NCBI GenBank assembly: GCA_963853835.1
Contig: OY970834.1
Location: forward strand, 40,517,257-40,581,256
DNA: 64,000 bases
Source of the DNA: Calendula officinalis
Lineage: Eukaryota; Streptophyta; Magnoliopsida; Asterales; Asteraceae
Reading direction: 5' to 3'
Both the position numbers and the translations under genes were made by a program. Below the pieces are notes generated by a model. It was not told the DNA's origin, made no database searches, and saw nothing but the letters and a program-made list of their open reading frames with translations. Numbering within the stretch: the first letter of the stretch is position 1; every line of letters starts with the position of its first letter. Of this stretch, positions 12,061 through 23,155 are shown one piece after another.

Positions 12061-12640
12061 TTAAAACCATTTTAAAATTCTTGCAAGATTCTTCATATTA
12101 TTTCTAGATCCGTCTCCTACGAATATGGCGTCATCCGCATAAAATAAATGTGAAATAGACGGCCCATTTGTTCCAATTTTTTGACCCCGAAATAGATTCT
12201 TCTCACATGCCAATTTCATTGCCACGTTAAGACTTTCCATGGCGATAATAAATAAAAAAGGGGAGAGAGGATCACCTTGTCTAACTCCTTTTGTTATATG
12301 AAACTCTTTAGTCGGTGTCCCGTTGATAAGGACCGATGCATAGGAGGAAGATAAACATCCTTGTATCCAAGCTCTCCATTTAGACCCAAAATTCATTTGT
12401 GCTAAGATAGAATCTAAATAACCCCAGTTTACGGAGTAAAACGCCTTTTCAAAGTCAACCTTAAACATATACATTTTTTTTCGATTTTTTTGCCCAAGAG
12501 CACAACTCGTTAATAACGAGAGGACCCTCCAATATGTTTCTCCCGTTAATGTATGACGATTGAGATTCGCCAACTACATCATCAATCACCGTTTTTAATC
12601 TAAGTGAAAGAGCCTTTGCAATAAGTAAATGATAAACAAT
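12061..12640 (-). pseudogene. LINE reverse transcriptase core
   Basis: This segment of the LINE polyprotein holds the palm motifs of reverse transcriptase, including the F-Y-A-D-D catalytic site. Translation is interrupted by a frameshift in an A8 run (about 12475-12485) and ends at an in-frame TAA at 12063-12061, after which the same frame continues with recognisable LINE sequence. These lesions exclude a functional enzyme. Confidence 0.8.
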
Positions 12641-12646
12641 AGGACC

Positions 12647-12936
12647 GTTCTATCACGTCATCAACAACGATATGATAATGAAATGAAAATTACAAGATCG
12701 TACTTTCATGTCATCAACGGTAAAGAACAATCAATGGATTAAGCAATAACAAGTAGAAATTAGGAAGATTTAGATGGAAAAGAAAACTTGAACACTTTGC
12801 ATTAGGATAAGAACAATACAAATTAGGCAAAGGTTGTGGAAATTAGGTTACAACTAACTATATATACCTAGCCTAAGTTTAGACTAAATACACAAATGAT
12901 CCCTAGACTATTGGTTACAACATATGAGACCCAACA
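12647..12936 (-). mobile_element. Copia-type 3' LTR fragment (minus orientation)
   Basis: Reading the minus strand, AAAGGGGGAGAT (12948-12937), a typical copia polypurine tract, runs directly into TGTTGGGTCTCATATG, a typical LTR start. A TATA-like GTATATATAG lies about 70 bases inside. The LTR runs to the LINE boundary at about 12647, so its far end may be missing. No second LTR was found in the window. The element is an incomplete Ty1/copia copy, probably Sirevirus-like given the repeated purine tracts just upstream. Confidence 0.6.
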
Positions 12937-14310
12937 ATCTCCCCCTTTGTAACAATAGTCTGGGAGGCGTATCTTCGAATTCTTCATCTTGAGCCAGAGT
13001 TGCACATGGTAGATATGTCGTTGAATAATGTTGTATCATGAACTATTTGAGCTTTCTTTGGATGTGAAAATGAATACTTCTTGTAGCTTTTCAACCAACA
13101 AGATGTATTTTGAAGACTTTTGACTGAAGATACATATTGATCGACTAAAAGTAAGACCCATAATGATAGAGAGATTAACAGCGGAAGTCTTTTCTTGAAG
13201 TTTGTGGCTTTATGTCGATCAATGATTCTTGATAATTGTTGCTAGGGTAAAATGTTGATGAGGTTTTAGCTCCCCCTCAAGCAAACAATTATTTCTTCAC
13301 GGGAGTTGAATTAAATGTTTTGATATTTACTCCCCGGTGAACGAATTACCAAATTCAACTACGGAAGTTGTTTGATAAGTTCATTGGATCTTTGGTTTCT
13401 TGTTTACTCCCCCTCAAATGGTGCATATTTCTTATTAATGTTGAGTAAACTGGGCTAACGTGTCGATAATCTCCATAATATTGTAAGAAACTCCTAAATT
13501 TGTTCCCGCAGATTGAGCTTTAGAAGAATTTTTCTCTGAAAGTATCAATTCTTTATAAAAAGAATTTATGTAATGTATCTTCTCCCCCTCATGATGAATA
13601 AGATTTATCTGATTCATCATGTAACTGTGAAGTTCTGCGAGTTTGAATTAAGAGGAATCTTCAATTTAAGGAGAAAATATAAGTTGAGTATGACGACGCC
13701 CATTGATAAAAATGTGTTGAATAATGATTATACATCTTTTGTAATAATCAATATATAACACCTTTTATCATTTAAACCATTGAAGTCTTCTTCGTTTGTA
13801 AAAGCTGGAACTGAGTGATAAATCGTTGAGCAGTTTTGTTGAAGTATCAACTACAGCTTTTGATGATCGGTGATGACCCTACTTTTAATTGGCTTTTCAA
13901 CCAATAGAAAGTATTCCAGAAGACTTCTTGCAAATCGACGAAATGTAGACCTTTAGATAGAGCGGTTAGCAGCGGAAGTCATTTCTTGAAGTTGTGGCGT
14001 TTGTCGATTTGCTACTGGTCCTCGGTTCTTGATATTTGTTGAAGTCGTGGAAGTGCGGAATATTGATTTGATTTAGATTTTCTGACCGTTGTTGATAATG
14101 TTGGAGTACGGTCATAGAATCCCTTATCTGATGTATTGACTGTTGTTTAAAAGAATGGAGTACAGTCATCAGATCCTCTATCAGACATAGTGACTGTTGT
14201 TGATAAAAATGGAGTACAGTCGTCTGATCTTCGCACGAGAAGGTATCAGGGTAAACCAGGATCACATAGATTGCCTGTTAGCACAACAATTACAGAAACT
14301 GTGTGACCTA
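12937..14310 (-). mobile_element. Copia 3' internal region with repeated polypurine tracts
   Basis: This is the internal DNA immediately upstream (minus sense) of the LTR at 12647-12936. The tract GAGGGGGAG occurs three more times (13278-13270, 13415-13407, 13590-13582), with a weaker version near 13330. A ~170-bp imperfect duplication (about 13070-13230 and 13860-14030) shares CAGCGGAAGTC and TTTCTTGAAGT. Three 53-54-bp tandem units lie at 14103-14228. Repeated polypurine tracts before the 3' LTR are a known trait of Sireviruses. No polymerase or gag sequence is recognisable. Confidence 0.45.
14103..14228 (-). repeat. 53-54-bp tandem repeat encoding an 18-residue unit
   Basis: Two full units and part of a third begin with GGAGTACGGTCAT or GGAGTACAGTC and are separated by 53-54 bases. 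On the minus strand they stay in frame within a 99-codon open frame (14265-13966), giving units of about 18 residues with a T-V-L-H-x-x-Q-Q pattern. The product is not recognised. In-frame preservation hints that it was once translated, perhaps in the extra ORF of the copia element. Confidence 0.4.
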
Positions 14311-15416
14311 CGTTCAGTGTTGGCATTTATGTTAGCACTGGTAGGATTTCCATTCAATCATCGTGGAATACCAATATTTTTGGTATCACTATGAATGTTC
14401 AGGCAATATCACAAAGATATGCTTGGTAGAATGCCTGTGTCCTAGAGAAATTTAATTCGGTTCTAGACTCAGTTGTGGACAAACGAAGGCGAGGACTGGA
14501 GGTGGGTCCTCTTTTTCAATATCAACAATCTCCAAATGAGGTGTCGATAGTGTATGTGTTAATCTCCGTGATTTTGAAACGAGTATTTTTCGTACTTGAG
14601 TGGCTAGTGGGGTTGTTCATTGCATCACTGGGTCCATGATGACTTTTTAAATATCAGAGAGTAACATATGCAATCTGATGAAAATGTGGCTACCCAGCTT
14701 TTTAATCGGTTAGGTGAGGGTTTTCCGTTTTCTTTAACCCTGTCACACGCTCTTCACACTAGCTCACTTTTTCACTTTTTGACTACTCCCTCGTTTCATT
14801 TCATTAGCTGACTTGCACCCCTTTCTTCATTCCCCCTCTCAATTTTTCTGCTCACCCCAATCAAGATCTCATGATACTTGATTCTGCTCACCTAGACCTA
14901 AGGACCCTCACAGTATGGCCTATATTGTAGGTGGCTCCTGGGGAAGATCATGCTGGTTTTAGCAGATCATAGGAGTTATTTGAGAGTGAACTATAACGCT
15001 CATGTGCAATTTAGTCAGCATTTGAAATCGATCAATTTTAATAGTCAGAACAGAGATTGATGAAGCTAAGATCTTAAACAGATGCAATCTTTACTGAATA
15101 AGTTCAGTAAAGAGATCATTTTATGAATAAGATCTAAGCCTAACCAAATACAGTTCTAACAAAAGATATTGATGTGAAGATCGAATTTTGAATGAAAAAT
15201 TTGTCATTTAAAATATTTGAGAGAGTAAGTAACGAGAACTAAAAGATGAATTACATCCTCTAGCAATCGAGCCCGATTGTTCGAAGTTGCGCACGAACGC
15301 CACCACATCGTCACATAACAAAAGGAGTAGTACCCATTATTAAACGGGGTTTTAAAGTTCTTGTTTCCTGCAACGTATTTCACACCACATAGCTATTGTT
15401 GGAAATTATAATATCT
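14311..15416. other. Intergenic or retroelement-derived, no gene seen
   Basis: About 1.1 kb without a usable open frame. Base composition is more balanced than the surrounding AT-rich DNA and continuous with the copia remnant to its left, so it may be more of that element. I recognise no domain. Confidence 0.3.
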
Positions 15417-15419
15417 TTA

Positions 15420-17305
15420 GGCTAGTGGGTATGGGCACCACATGTGGTGGTGCCCTTTTCCGCCACATCGTCGCCACATCGTCGCCACCTCACACCCCCA
15501 CACCACCACCACACCACATCATTTGGTGGAAATACCCACCACACCACACCACACCATTTTATTTTCCAACTCATCATTTCATTTCCATTTATTTTTTTCA
15601 CAAATAATATTTTATATAATTTAAAAATACATTACATTAAATAAAATTAAAATGACAATACTTTAAATTAAAAGGAAAATACTAGAAATTAAACATTAAA
15701 ATACTAGAAATTAAACATTAAAATAATTAAAATAAATTATTACTCTTCATCGTCTTCATCGTCGGCGTCTTCGTCGTCGGCGTCTTCATCGTCGGCATGT
15801 GCGTTGTTGTAGAGATGGTCCGCCAAGTCCTGTCGAAGTCGTGCGTGTGTTGTTTCGTCTCGAATGTCGACAACCCTGTGCAAATACTCTGCACTTCCTG
15901 GTACATACAAAGCATGTCGGGGACCGTCCGGCACATATGGAGAAATCATCCGACCAGTATCTTCGACAACCGTATTATGCATTATAACACATGCATACAA
16001 AATATATCTTAGTCTTTCAAGGTCATATGAACGGGCCGCGTTTTTTGACAATGTGCCACTTCGCCTTTAAAACTCCAAAAGCCCGTTCCACATCCTTACG
16101 TGCGGATTCTTGTTTTTTGGTAAACAAGACCTCTTTTGGATCAACTGGATGTCGGTAGGCTTTGACAAACGTCGCATGACGAGGATATATACCATCGGTA
16201 AGGTAATAACCGAATCTATATGGATTGCCATTCACCGTGAAAGGAGTATCGGGTGACTTTCCTGATAACAAGTCGTTGAATATTGGTGACTGGTCAAGCA
16301 CGTTAATATCATTATTAGAACCCGCAACACCAAAGTAAGCATGCCAAAACCATAAATCTTGGGAAGCAACAGCTTCTAATATCAACGACGGTACTCCATG
16401 ATGTCCACCGGTGTACTCACCTCTCCACGCTTGTGGACAGTTCCTCCAATCCCAGTGCATACAATCAATGCTACCAAGCATTCCAGGAAAACCATGTCTC
16501 TCTTCGTGTGCCTCATATAATTTTTGCACATCGGTTACTGTTGGTTTTCGCAAATAAATAGGCCCGAATATTTCCAAAACCCCTTGTGAAAATCTATACA
16601 TACTTTCCCTAGCAGTTCTTTCAGACATGCGTAGGTACTCGTCAAGAGAGTCAGGGGATGACCCGTAAGCCATAGATCGAATTGCTGCAGTGCATTTTTG
16701 CAAAGCAGTGAATCCCCGCCTACCTCTAGCATCATATCTCAATTGAAAAAAAGGATACATGTTTTCTAATGCGGTACATATGCGCATAAATAGATGTCTG
16801 GACAGACGAAACCTTCGTTGGAAATTGTTCGCGGTTCTAGTATCAAAGACTTCTTCACTTTCATCGGAGGATATATCATCGAGGAGTTCTGAGTATATTG
16901 TTAGCATAAACAAGTCATCGTCGTCAGATGACGAACCAAGATAATTCATTATTTGTGAGTTGGGGTATTTTGGTAGTGTTTTGGTAGTGTTTTGGTAGTG
17001 TTTTAGTAGTGTTTTGGTAGTGTTTTGAGTGTGTTTATATAGGGAATAAATAAATTAAATAAATTAATTAATTTTTTTTTTTTAAAGTTCCAACGGCTAT
17101 AATAGCCGTTCAACGGCTATAATTTACGAAAAAACGATCAAAAATACCGCCATCCACGCCCGTTTCTTGCCGTGGGCCGTTGCCCTCTCCACCCACGCCG
17201 CACCCCAACGCCGTTGGGGGGGGCGGTGTTCCGGACCTGGACCACGCCGTGGCCGGCCATGTCACTCCCCCACGCCGGCTCACCGTCGACCCATACCCAC
17301 GAGCC
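15420..17305 (-). mobile_element. PIF/Harbinger element with transposase
   Basis: An 1,886-bp DNA transposon. Its ends, GGCTAGTGGGTATGGG and CCCATACCCACGAGCC, are imperfect inverted repeats, each flanked by TTA (15417-15419 and 17306-17308), the Harbinger target duplication. The subterminal regions are GC-rich (CACCACA and CCACGCCG motifs), in contrast to the AT-rich surroundings. It carries one transposase gene on the minus strand. No Myb-like second ORF is visible, although autonomous plant Harbingers usually have one. A related shorter element lies at about 41685-42288. Confidence 0.9.
15740..16949 (-). pseudogene. Harbinger transposase (DDE_Tnp_4 type), one frameshift
   Basis: Encodes the catalytic protein of the Harbinger element. 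From the ATG at 16949, the N-terminal third is acidic then helical. The DDE nuclease core follows: G-S-I-D-C-M-H-W-D-W (Asp about residue 162), S-N-N-D-I-N-V-L (Asp about 214), T-D-G-I-Y-P (Asp about 252) and R-K-D-V-E-R-A-F-G-V-L (Glu about 288). The frame then runs out at 16023, while the expected C-terminus (L-R-Y-I-L-Y-A-C-V-I-M-H-N and an acidic D-E-D-A repeat tail) continues in another frame from about 16045 to 15740. The switch falls at an A6 run, so a single-base indel is likely. All catalytic residues precede the break, so the break may be recent, or a sequencing error. Confidence 0.85.
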
Positions 17306-17443
17306 TTAGGCGACTGTGAGGGAATTCTTTCTGACACTCGTTTTCAACTATCTATTCTTTGGTCTACACATCAATGTGATCGCTGCTTTAATTTGAAGGT
17401 CAAACTTTGTTTATTTGACATTTTGACAACAAAGCGTGCATGA
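17306..17443. other. Short spacer between Harbinger and MULE-type MITE
   Basis: Contains the Harbinger TTA duplication and the left target duplication (17434-17443) of the next element. Nothing else is seen. Confidence 0.4.
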
Positions 17444-17818
17444 AATTTTTTTTTTCAAAAATGCTCCTATTTTTTAAAAAACTTTCATAAATGATGTTCT
17501 TTTTTTTTAGTTTCAAAAATAATGTTTTAGGACCCTAGGAGTCCGGAAATACATTGAAATCAGAGTCCCGGAGTCCGGAAATTACTTGTCCCCTCGTACC
17601 AGTTGACAGAAAGGTGTACCAGGTAGACAGAAATGCCAGAAAATTACAATTTCTGACGCACATGTACGAGGGTACAAGTAATTTTCGGACTCCAGGACTC
17701 CGATTTCGAGGTATTTCCGGACTCCTAGAGTCCTAAAACATTATTTTTGAAACTAAAAAAAAAAGAGCATCATTTATGAAAGTTTTTTTAAAAATAGGAG
17801 TATTTTTGAAAAAAAATC
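17444..17818. mobile_element. MULE-type MITE with 10-bp target duplication
   Basis: A 375-bp near-perfect hairpin. Both arms contain AAAACTTTCATAAATGATG-like sequence, GTTTCAAAAATAATGTTTTAG and GGACTCC/GGAGTCC blocks in mirror order around a centre near 17630. GCGTGCATGA flanks it on both sides (17434-17443 and 17819-17828). A 9-11-bp duplication and long terminal inverted repeats are typical of Mutator-like MITEs. It codes for nothing. Confidence 0.8.
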
Positions 17819-18090
17819 GCGTGCATGACCATGACAATATGACATGCATGTGGATTTAAAAAGAATTACAGGTGTAACTTAATATCAACATACACAAACA
17901 ACAAAGTTTGATTACGACAACCCTACCATGTCTTATTTGACAAATTCAATGTCTCTAGAACCTAATTCTAAAATTGCTCATAAACATGACATATAATGAC
18001 GTTCCAATTTTTATCAAATAAACATTACATGAGCTAACATTCCAACTAACTCACTCATGCCAACAATACATCATCACTTAATATTTTATA

Positions 18091-18403
18091 CTTCTTCCGT
18101 ATCACAGTAAATGATATATTGTTAGTTTCACGGTTTTTTAAAGCAAAAAATTATAACGAGACTTCTGATGGACTAAAATGGATAATTACTAGAGGATCAG
18201 ATTCACTAGTTTTGAATAAAATAATTTTAATAATGTTTAAATTAAAAGTAATGATAAAATAGTAATGTCACTATATTAAGTGAGATAGTTAGTCGATGTG
18301 GACCGCACTACATTCTACAAAATAAGGTAAATTATCAAAGTGTATAACCTATTTTGAAATTACAAAAAATAGATAGGGTATCACTTATTGTAATACGGAG
18401 GAG
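18091..18403. mobile_element. Stowaway-type MITE, copy C
   Basis: The same family as 1494-1806, here with ends CTTCTTCCGTATCACAGTAA / TTATTGTAATACGGAGGAG flanked by TA. It is more diverged than the other copies. Confidence 0.75.
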
Positions 18404-20680
18404 TACATATAATACACTCACAGAGATATCCACAAAATACTCCACAATCTCATCGTTTTACACTACCTCAAACCAAAACAATTCAACCGACACACTAAAT
18501 GAAATCATTGTGCTAATAATATCAGTTTACCGAAGTATGTTAAAGTCCTAACCGAGGACCATTAGCACTTGTGAAAAGTCCAGAGGTATCTTTGAGGATG
18601 TGTATAAGGTGCAACTGCACAAGGCCCATATTTTATAGGGGTCCAATTTTTATATATATCTTATATATATAATATAAAATTTTATGTCAATTTAATAATT
18701 TAATAGAAGAAAAAAAATTAAATGTCAATTTTTATAAAAATCTTATATTCAGGGATCTTATTTTTATGTTTTCACACATGGTACTTAAAATCTTAGATAC
18801 GCCCCTGATAAAGTTTTTCTGTTGCAATCACCAACACTTAAAACGAGTGCAAAACATTATCTATATGATTTCAAACGGACCCCATTAAGAAATATATTCT
18901 TCTAAGTTATTATACGACATGTGCCAACGGTGGCGTCCTCCACCCGTCGTAAGCATGTCGAGCCTCGACGCCGTTGGCACGGAGCCGTCTTGGCTCAGGT
19001 CGGTGGGATGGCGTCGTGGTGGAGACGGAGAGAAGGGGGCGTCGTGGGAGCCGTATGAGAGAGAGGGGGGAAGAGAGAGGGGGAAGAGAGAGGAAGAGGG
19101 TGTTGGGAGTTGTACATCATGCTTTAAAAAACTTGTACAATTGTCCATTTTTAATATAAAATAGGTTTTTCTCTTTATTTTTTTTACTATTATAATGTTT
19201 TTATTTTTATTATAATTGTAATGTTTTTTTATTATAATTTAGTGGTTTTTTTTTTAATTAAAAATGATGATGTGGAAAAGATGGGTTTAGTGATGGGTTA
19301 GTGATGGGTAGGGTTAGCACGACCAGCGGGTCAGTAAGGATGTGCTGACGTGGCGTTACTGATGGGTTTAGTGATGAGTAAGGGTTGGGAGAGGCCTTAA
19401 AAATCATTATTAGTTCATCAAGGTAGGTTTTAATGTTTTATATAGGTCTTCGAGTTTAGTGATTATAATCAACTAACGTAATTCCTACAAACATTTTTCA
19501 GATATACAATAAACCATTCAAAAATATAAATATGTATAAAAATAAACACAACTAATACAGTATAATTTTGCGACTTTATAAGTGTTGGATGATATTAAAT
19601 TAAGCCGGACAATTATATTTTACTATTTTAGTTTTTTTGGCTTACATCCCAAACCCGTATGGTTTTGTGAATTGGTGAAATGTGAAAATTGTAACCCTCT
19701 AGTGGAGTTGCGGCTTACATCCTAAACCCGTGGGCAGAAGTTTATATTTCTTTTGGGTAAAATAATAAATTATAAAACATAAAAAAATAATAAATTTTTT
19801 GACGACATCATTGTTATCTTATTTTTCAATTTAAGTAATTATTTATCAGTTTTTTGGACTCTAAACATTCATTTAAAGAGATTGAATGATGTGACTGGGG
19901 TGTCGAACCCAAAATCCTTCGGATAGAAATGCAGATGCGTAGCCCTTATTGACAACACAAAAAATGTGTTGAAATTCGAGTATAAATATATGTAATTGAA
20001 GTCACTAAAGACAAAAAAAACCACTATTTATGAAAATTGCAAATTGTTATAGATACTGAGACCTAGGGTCTCCTCGCTTTGCTAGTTAGTTCTCGTCGTC
20101 CACGAGTGCTGTTGGCACGATCTCGTCAGTTGGTTCTCTTTGAGGATCTGAATAGAAGAGGGACTAAGGTAAAGATGTCAGGTCGGGAAGAAGGAAATGG
20201 GAGGTGAAAGGGAAAGAAAGAAATGATTTTTTAATAATTTTTTATAATATTTAAAAAATCATTCTTAATTGTTTTATTATTTAACAATATATTAAGATTT
20301 GTGTGTAATTAAATAATAATTATGTGACACAACTGAAAAGGAAATGAAGAGATAATGTTGAAATGAATTTGTTAATTTTCTTGTTAGTAGAGAGAAGTTG
20401 GATGTTGTACTGAGAACTGAAAGGACTGGTTTAGGCGTTTAGACCTCTGCAAACGCCAGGGGTATTCTCTCTTCGTGATAGTCGTCAAAGCTTGTCTCTC
20501 GCTGATGTCATTGGCACGCCCGCATCTTGAGATCTCATCATGGGATCTCGTCTCTGTGGCGATGAGTTCAAGAACTCGAGGGCTGCAAGGTGGGAAGGGG
20601 GGGGTGTTGAGTTTTATAATATTATTTTTAAGTGGAGATGAATTAATGATGAGTTTCTGTTGATATAATTTGATCAGTAA
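18404..20680. other. Intergenic, no gene supported
   Basis: AT-rich DNA with three GC-richer islands (about 18915-19100, 20065-20200 and 20430-20600) that each contain TTGGCACG-like and CTCGTC-like words. They could be diverged copies of one repeat, but I could not align them by eye. The open frames in these islands are G/R/E- or S/P-rich and occur on both strands, so they are unlikely to be genes. Confidence 0.35.
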
Positions 20681-20688
20681 CTCGTCGG

Positions 20689-21253
20689 TAGGGGTGTCCA
20701 ACGGGCCGACCCGACCCGACCCGGCTTTTATCGGGTCGGGGCCGTCGGGTTTAAGGTTAAAAAAATCCTAACCCGAAACCCGACCCGATAAGGATTCGGG
20801 TTTGTCGGGTTCGGGTTGGTCGGGTTTCGGGTTGGTCGGGTTTCGGGTTTGTCGGGTTGACCCGATTGGGTTGATCGGGTCACACTTGAGTTAGGAATTT
20901 TTGGTAAAAATTAAAGAAATTATTTAATATATTAAATTTTATGAGTTTTTATTTAACACTTGTAATTATTAATTGATTTTTATTGAATAATTTATCATAT
21001 AATTTGCTAATTAATTGATTTAATAGTAAAATTTTCTTAATTTTTATAGGAACTATAATACTTAAACTTTAATCAGGTCAACCCGAACCCGACAAAGTTA
21101 AGAAATTCTAACCCGAAACCCGACCCGATAACGAATCGGGTTGGTCAGGTCGGGTTTAAAAAACCCGATAATAACATGGAACCCGAATAGACTCGACCCG
21201 ATTAGCATAATCGGGTTCGGGTTTAAGTCGGATCAACCCTTTGGGCACCCCTA
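20689..21253. mobile_element. hAT-type MITE with CGGGT-rich interior
   Basis: The ends TAGGGGTGTCCAA / TTGGGCACCCCTA form inverted repeats. CTCGTCGG flanks both sides (20681-20688 and 21254-21261), an 8-bp duplication diagnostic of hAT elements. The interior next to each end is built from short variants of TCGGGTTTCGGGT and their complement (CCCGACCCGA), with an AT-rich centre. It is non-coding. Confidence 0.88.
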
Positions 21254-21261
21254 CTCGTCGG

Positions 21262-23155
21262 TAGGAAAGAGCAACATGTAACATTAGTGACGAGTTAGAA
21301 AACACGTGACGGTTGAGAGTACTTACCAACACCCTGGGCCTTACCAAATTCGTTGCACATAAAAACGATTCCATTTTAGGATTTGTACGGATTACGTATT
21401 GCAGCTAATTTGTCACGTGGGCGGCTTTAATTTTAGTGAGCAAACTCCCAGTTGTCGGGTTCATGACTTCATGACATTGTATACAATTTTATTATTCGAT
21501 CTCATTTAATATTATTGAACTAGTGATGCCCTCCATAGCGTGGTGCTTTTTTTTTAACGACAAATCTAATCTACTACTAAATAACCATCTATGTTTACTA
21601 TGCGACTCGAACCCTCAACCACTAGATTGGAGGGCTTAACATACCTTTTAAATCTTATAAAACCTTTTCTGATTTTTATTGATACAAAAATTACTCTTTA
21701 TGCAAACGAGTATTATTATTCACACATTAATTCGCAACAAGCAGATCGGAAATAAAATAATAAGGATGGAAATATTGTATGTTGGGAATTTCATTGACTT
21801 ATTTATTTTAGTTTATTTGTCTAACTTATTAGTTTATTAAATTTATGAAATGCTGAGAAATCTATTTTTTAAACTTGTGAACTTATTTTCAAGTTGATAA
21901 ACTTATAAGCTCAAAATCAATTTTATTGACTTTCTAAAAGTTCAATAAATTAATAAGCTTTGCAAAAAAATTTTACAAAATCGTTTAATTAACTTATAGA
22001 AATTTTTTATAATTTATAAACTAGTTTTTTTCTAACTTGTTAACTTATTAGCTAATTCAAAGAAAATATCTAATAAGTCATAACCACTAATATTAAAATA
22101 AAATCCTTCAAACTATCCCTATGGGTGACACTAGGGTTAGGTCACCATAATTAAAAAAAATAAAAATTAAAAATTAAAGAAGAGTCACCAAAAGGGGTGG
22201 TCTAGGTTGTGAGAGGAGACCAAGGTCATATAAGAGTCACCATTTATCTTCTAATTTCTTTTAATTTTTAATATATGTGGAATTTTATGATTGGTTGGTT
22301 TGATTTTAATAAGTAATAAAAATTTAGGTTGGGTTGAGTTGTTAATGTGTGTGAAAAATTTAGTTGGGTTGGGTTGTATAGATGGAAGAGAGATAAATTA
22401 TTTTTTAATGAAAAAATTGGGTTGGATTAGATTGCTAATGAGATAGTCCAAGTACAAAAGAATAAAAACAAATAGCCCAATGTTAAACATGGGCCAATTC
22501 ATAGCCTATATATTTACAACTTATGATCCATACAGAAGTAAATTGGGCCTACTCAAACAGGTGAATCACTTGTAAATTGGTGATGTTCTGCATCTCAAGA
22601 AAAAATAATTCAGTGCGCTGTACTTTTGCTTCTCATAACAGAATTGAGTGTAGTAACTAGTAATATATCAACCAGACATACCAAGACTGTTGTATCTTGG
22701 TTATTTGAAAATAAAAATATAAATAAAGTTAAGCCAAGCTATTCTCTAGGTTATTGTTTTCTTTTAAAAAATAAATATTATTACAAACTCACATACTATA
22801 TACAACTCACATCTCTCAAATAATACTTAAGTCAAAGGCCTTCGGTTATAATATCCAAACATTTGATGATTTGATTTACCAAAAAACAGAATTATATATG
22901 TTTGGTTTCATATTTCTTTTAAATTTCGCTTCATTTATTTATGTATGTCGTTCAACCAACAAAATAAATATAAGAAATGAAATGAATTACATAACCAAAA
23001 CTTAACATTAAATTTACCCGAAAAAAAATAAAAATAAAGAAACGGAAACGAAAATGCCACCATCTTTTGATGTCATTCCTACAACCTTAATTTGCATGCA
23101 ATACAATCTTATATTTGTAACATTTAAACTTATTAAATTACCTAAAAACAATTTA
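21262..23155. other. Intergenic; downstream flank of the GLOX-like gene
   Basis: AT-rich, with no open frame I would support. A segment at 21603-21635 (CTCGAACCCTCAACCACTAG) looks superficially like a tRNA T-arm but has no folding partner. The final ~100 bases before 23156 would be the 3' flank of the minus-strand oxidase gene. Confidence 0.4.

Larger units (their letters stand above)
10491..12646 (-). mobile_element. 5'-truncated L1-type LINE (non-LTR retrotransposon)
   Basis: On the minus strand this reads as the second ORF of a plant L1-type LINE. From 12640 down to about 12061 lies a reverse transcriptase with K-V-D-F-E-K-A-F, G-V-R-Q-G-D-P-L-S-P and the catalytic F-Y-A-D-D. The thumb and linker follow (11961-11620, with F-T-Y-L-G-V-P-V-G), then a C-terminal RT-associated zinc-binding region with C-x2-C...H-x4-C (11653-10550). 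The frame is broken by one shift in an A run near 12480, a TAA just after the RT core (12063-12061) and a shift near 11685. The 3' end is followed by a short A-rich tail (10501-10512). TAGGACC occurs at both outer edges (10491-10497 and 12640-12646), a possible 7-bp target duplication. The endonuclease half is absent, which is the usual 5' truncation. It is inactive. Confidence 0.85.

Noticed and set aside
21603..21640. tRNA-like T-arm (CTCGAACCCTCAACC)
   Set aside because: No acceptor or anticodon arms can be paired in the neighbourhood; similar words occur in other dispersed repeats.
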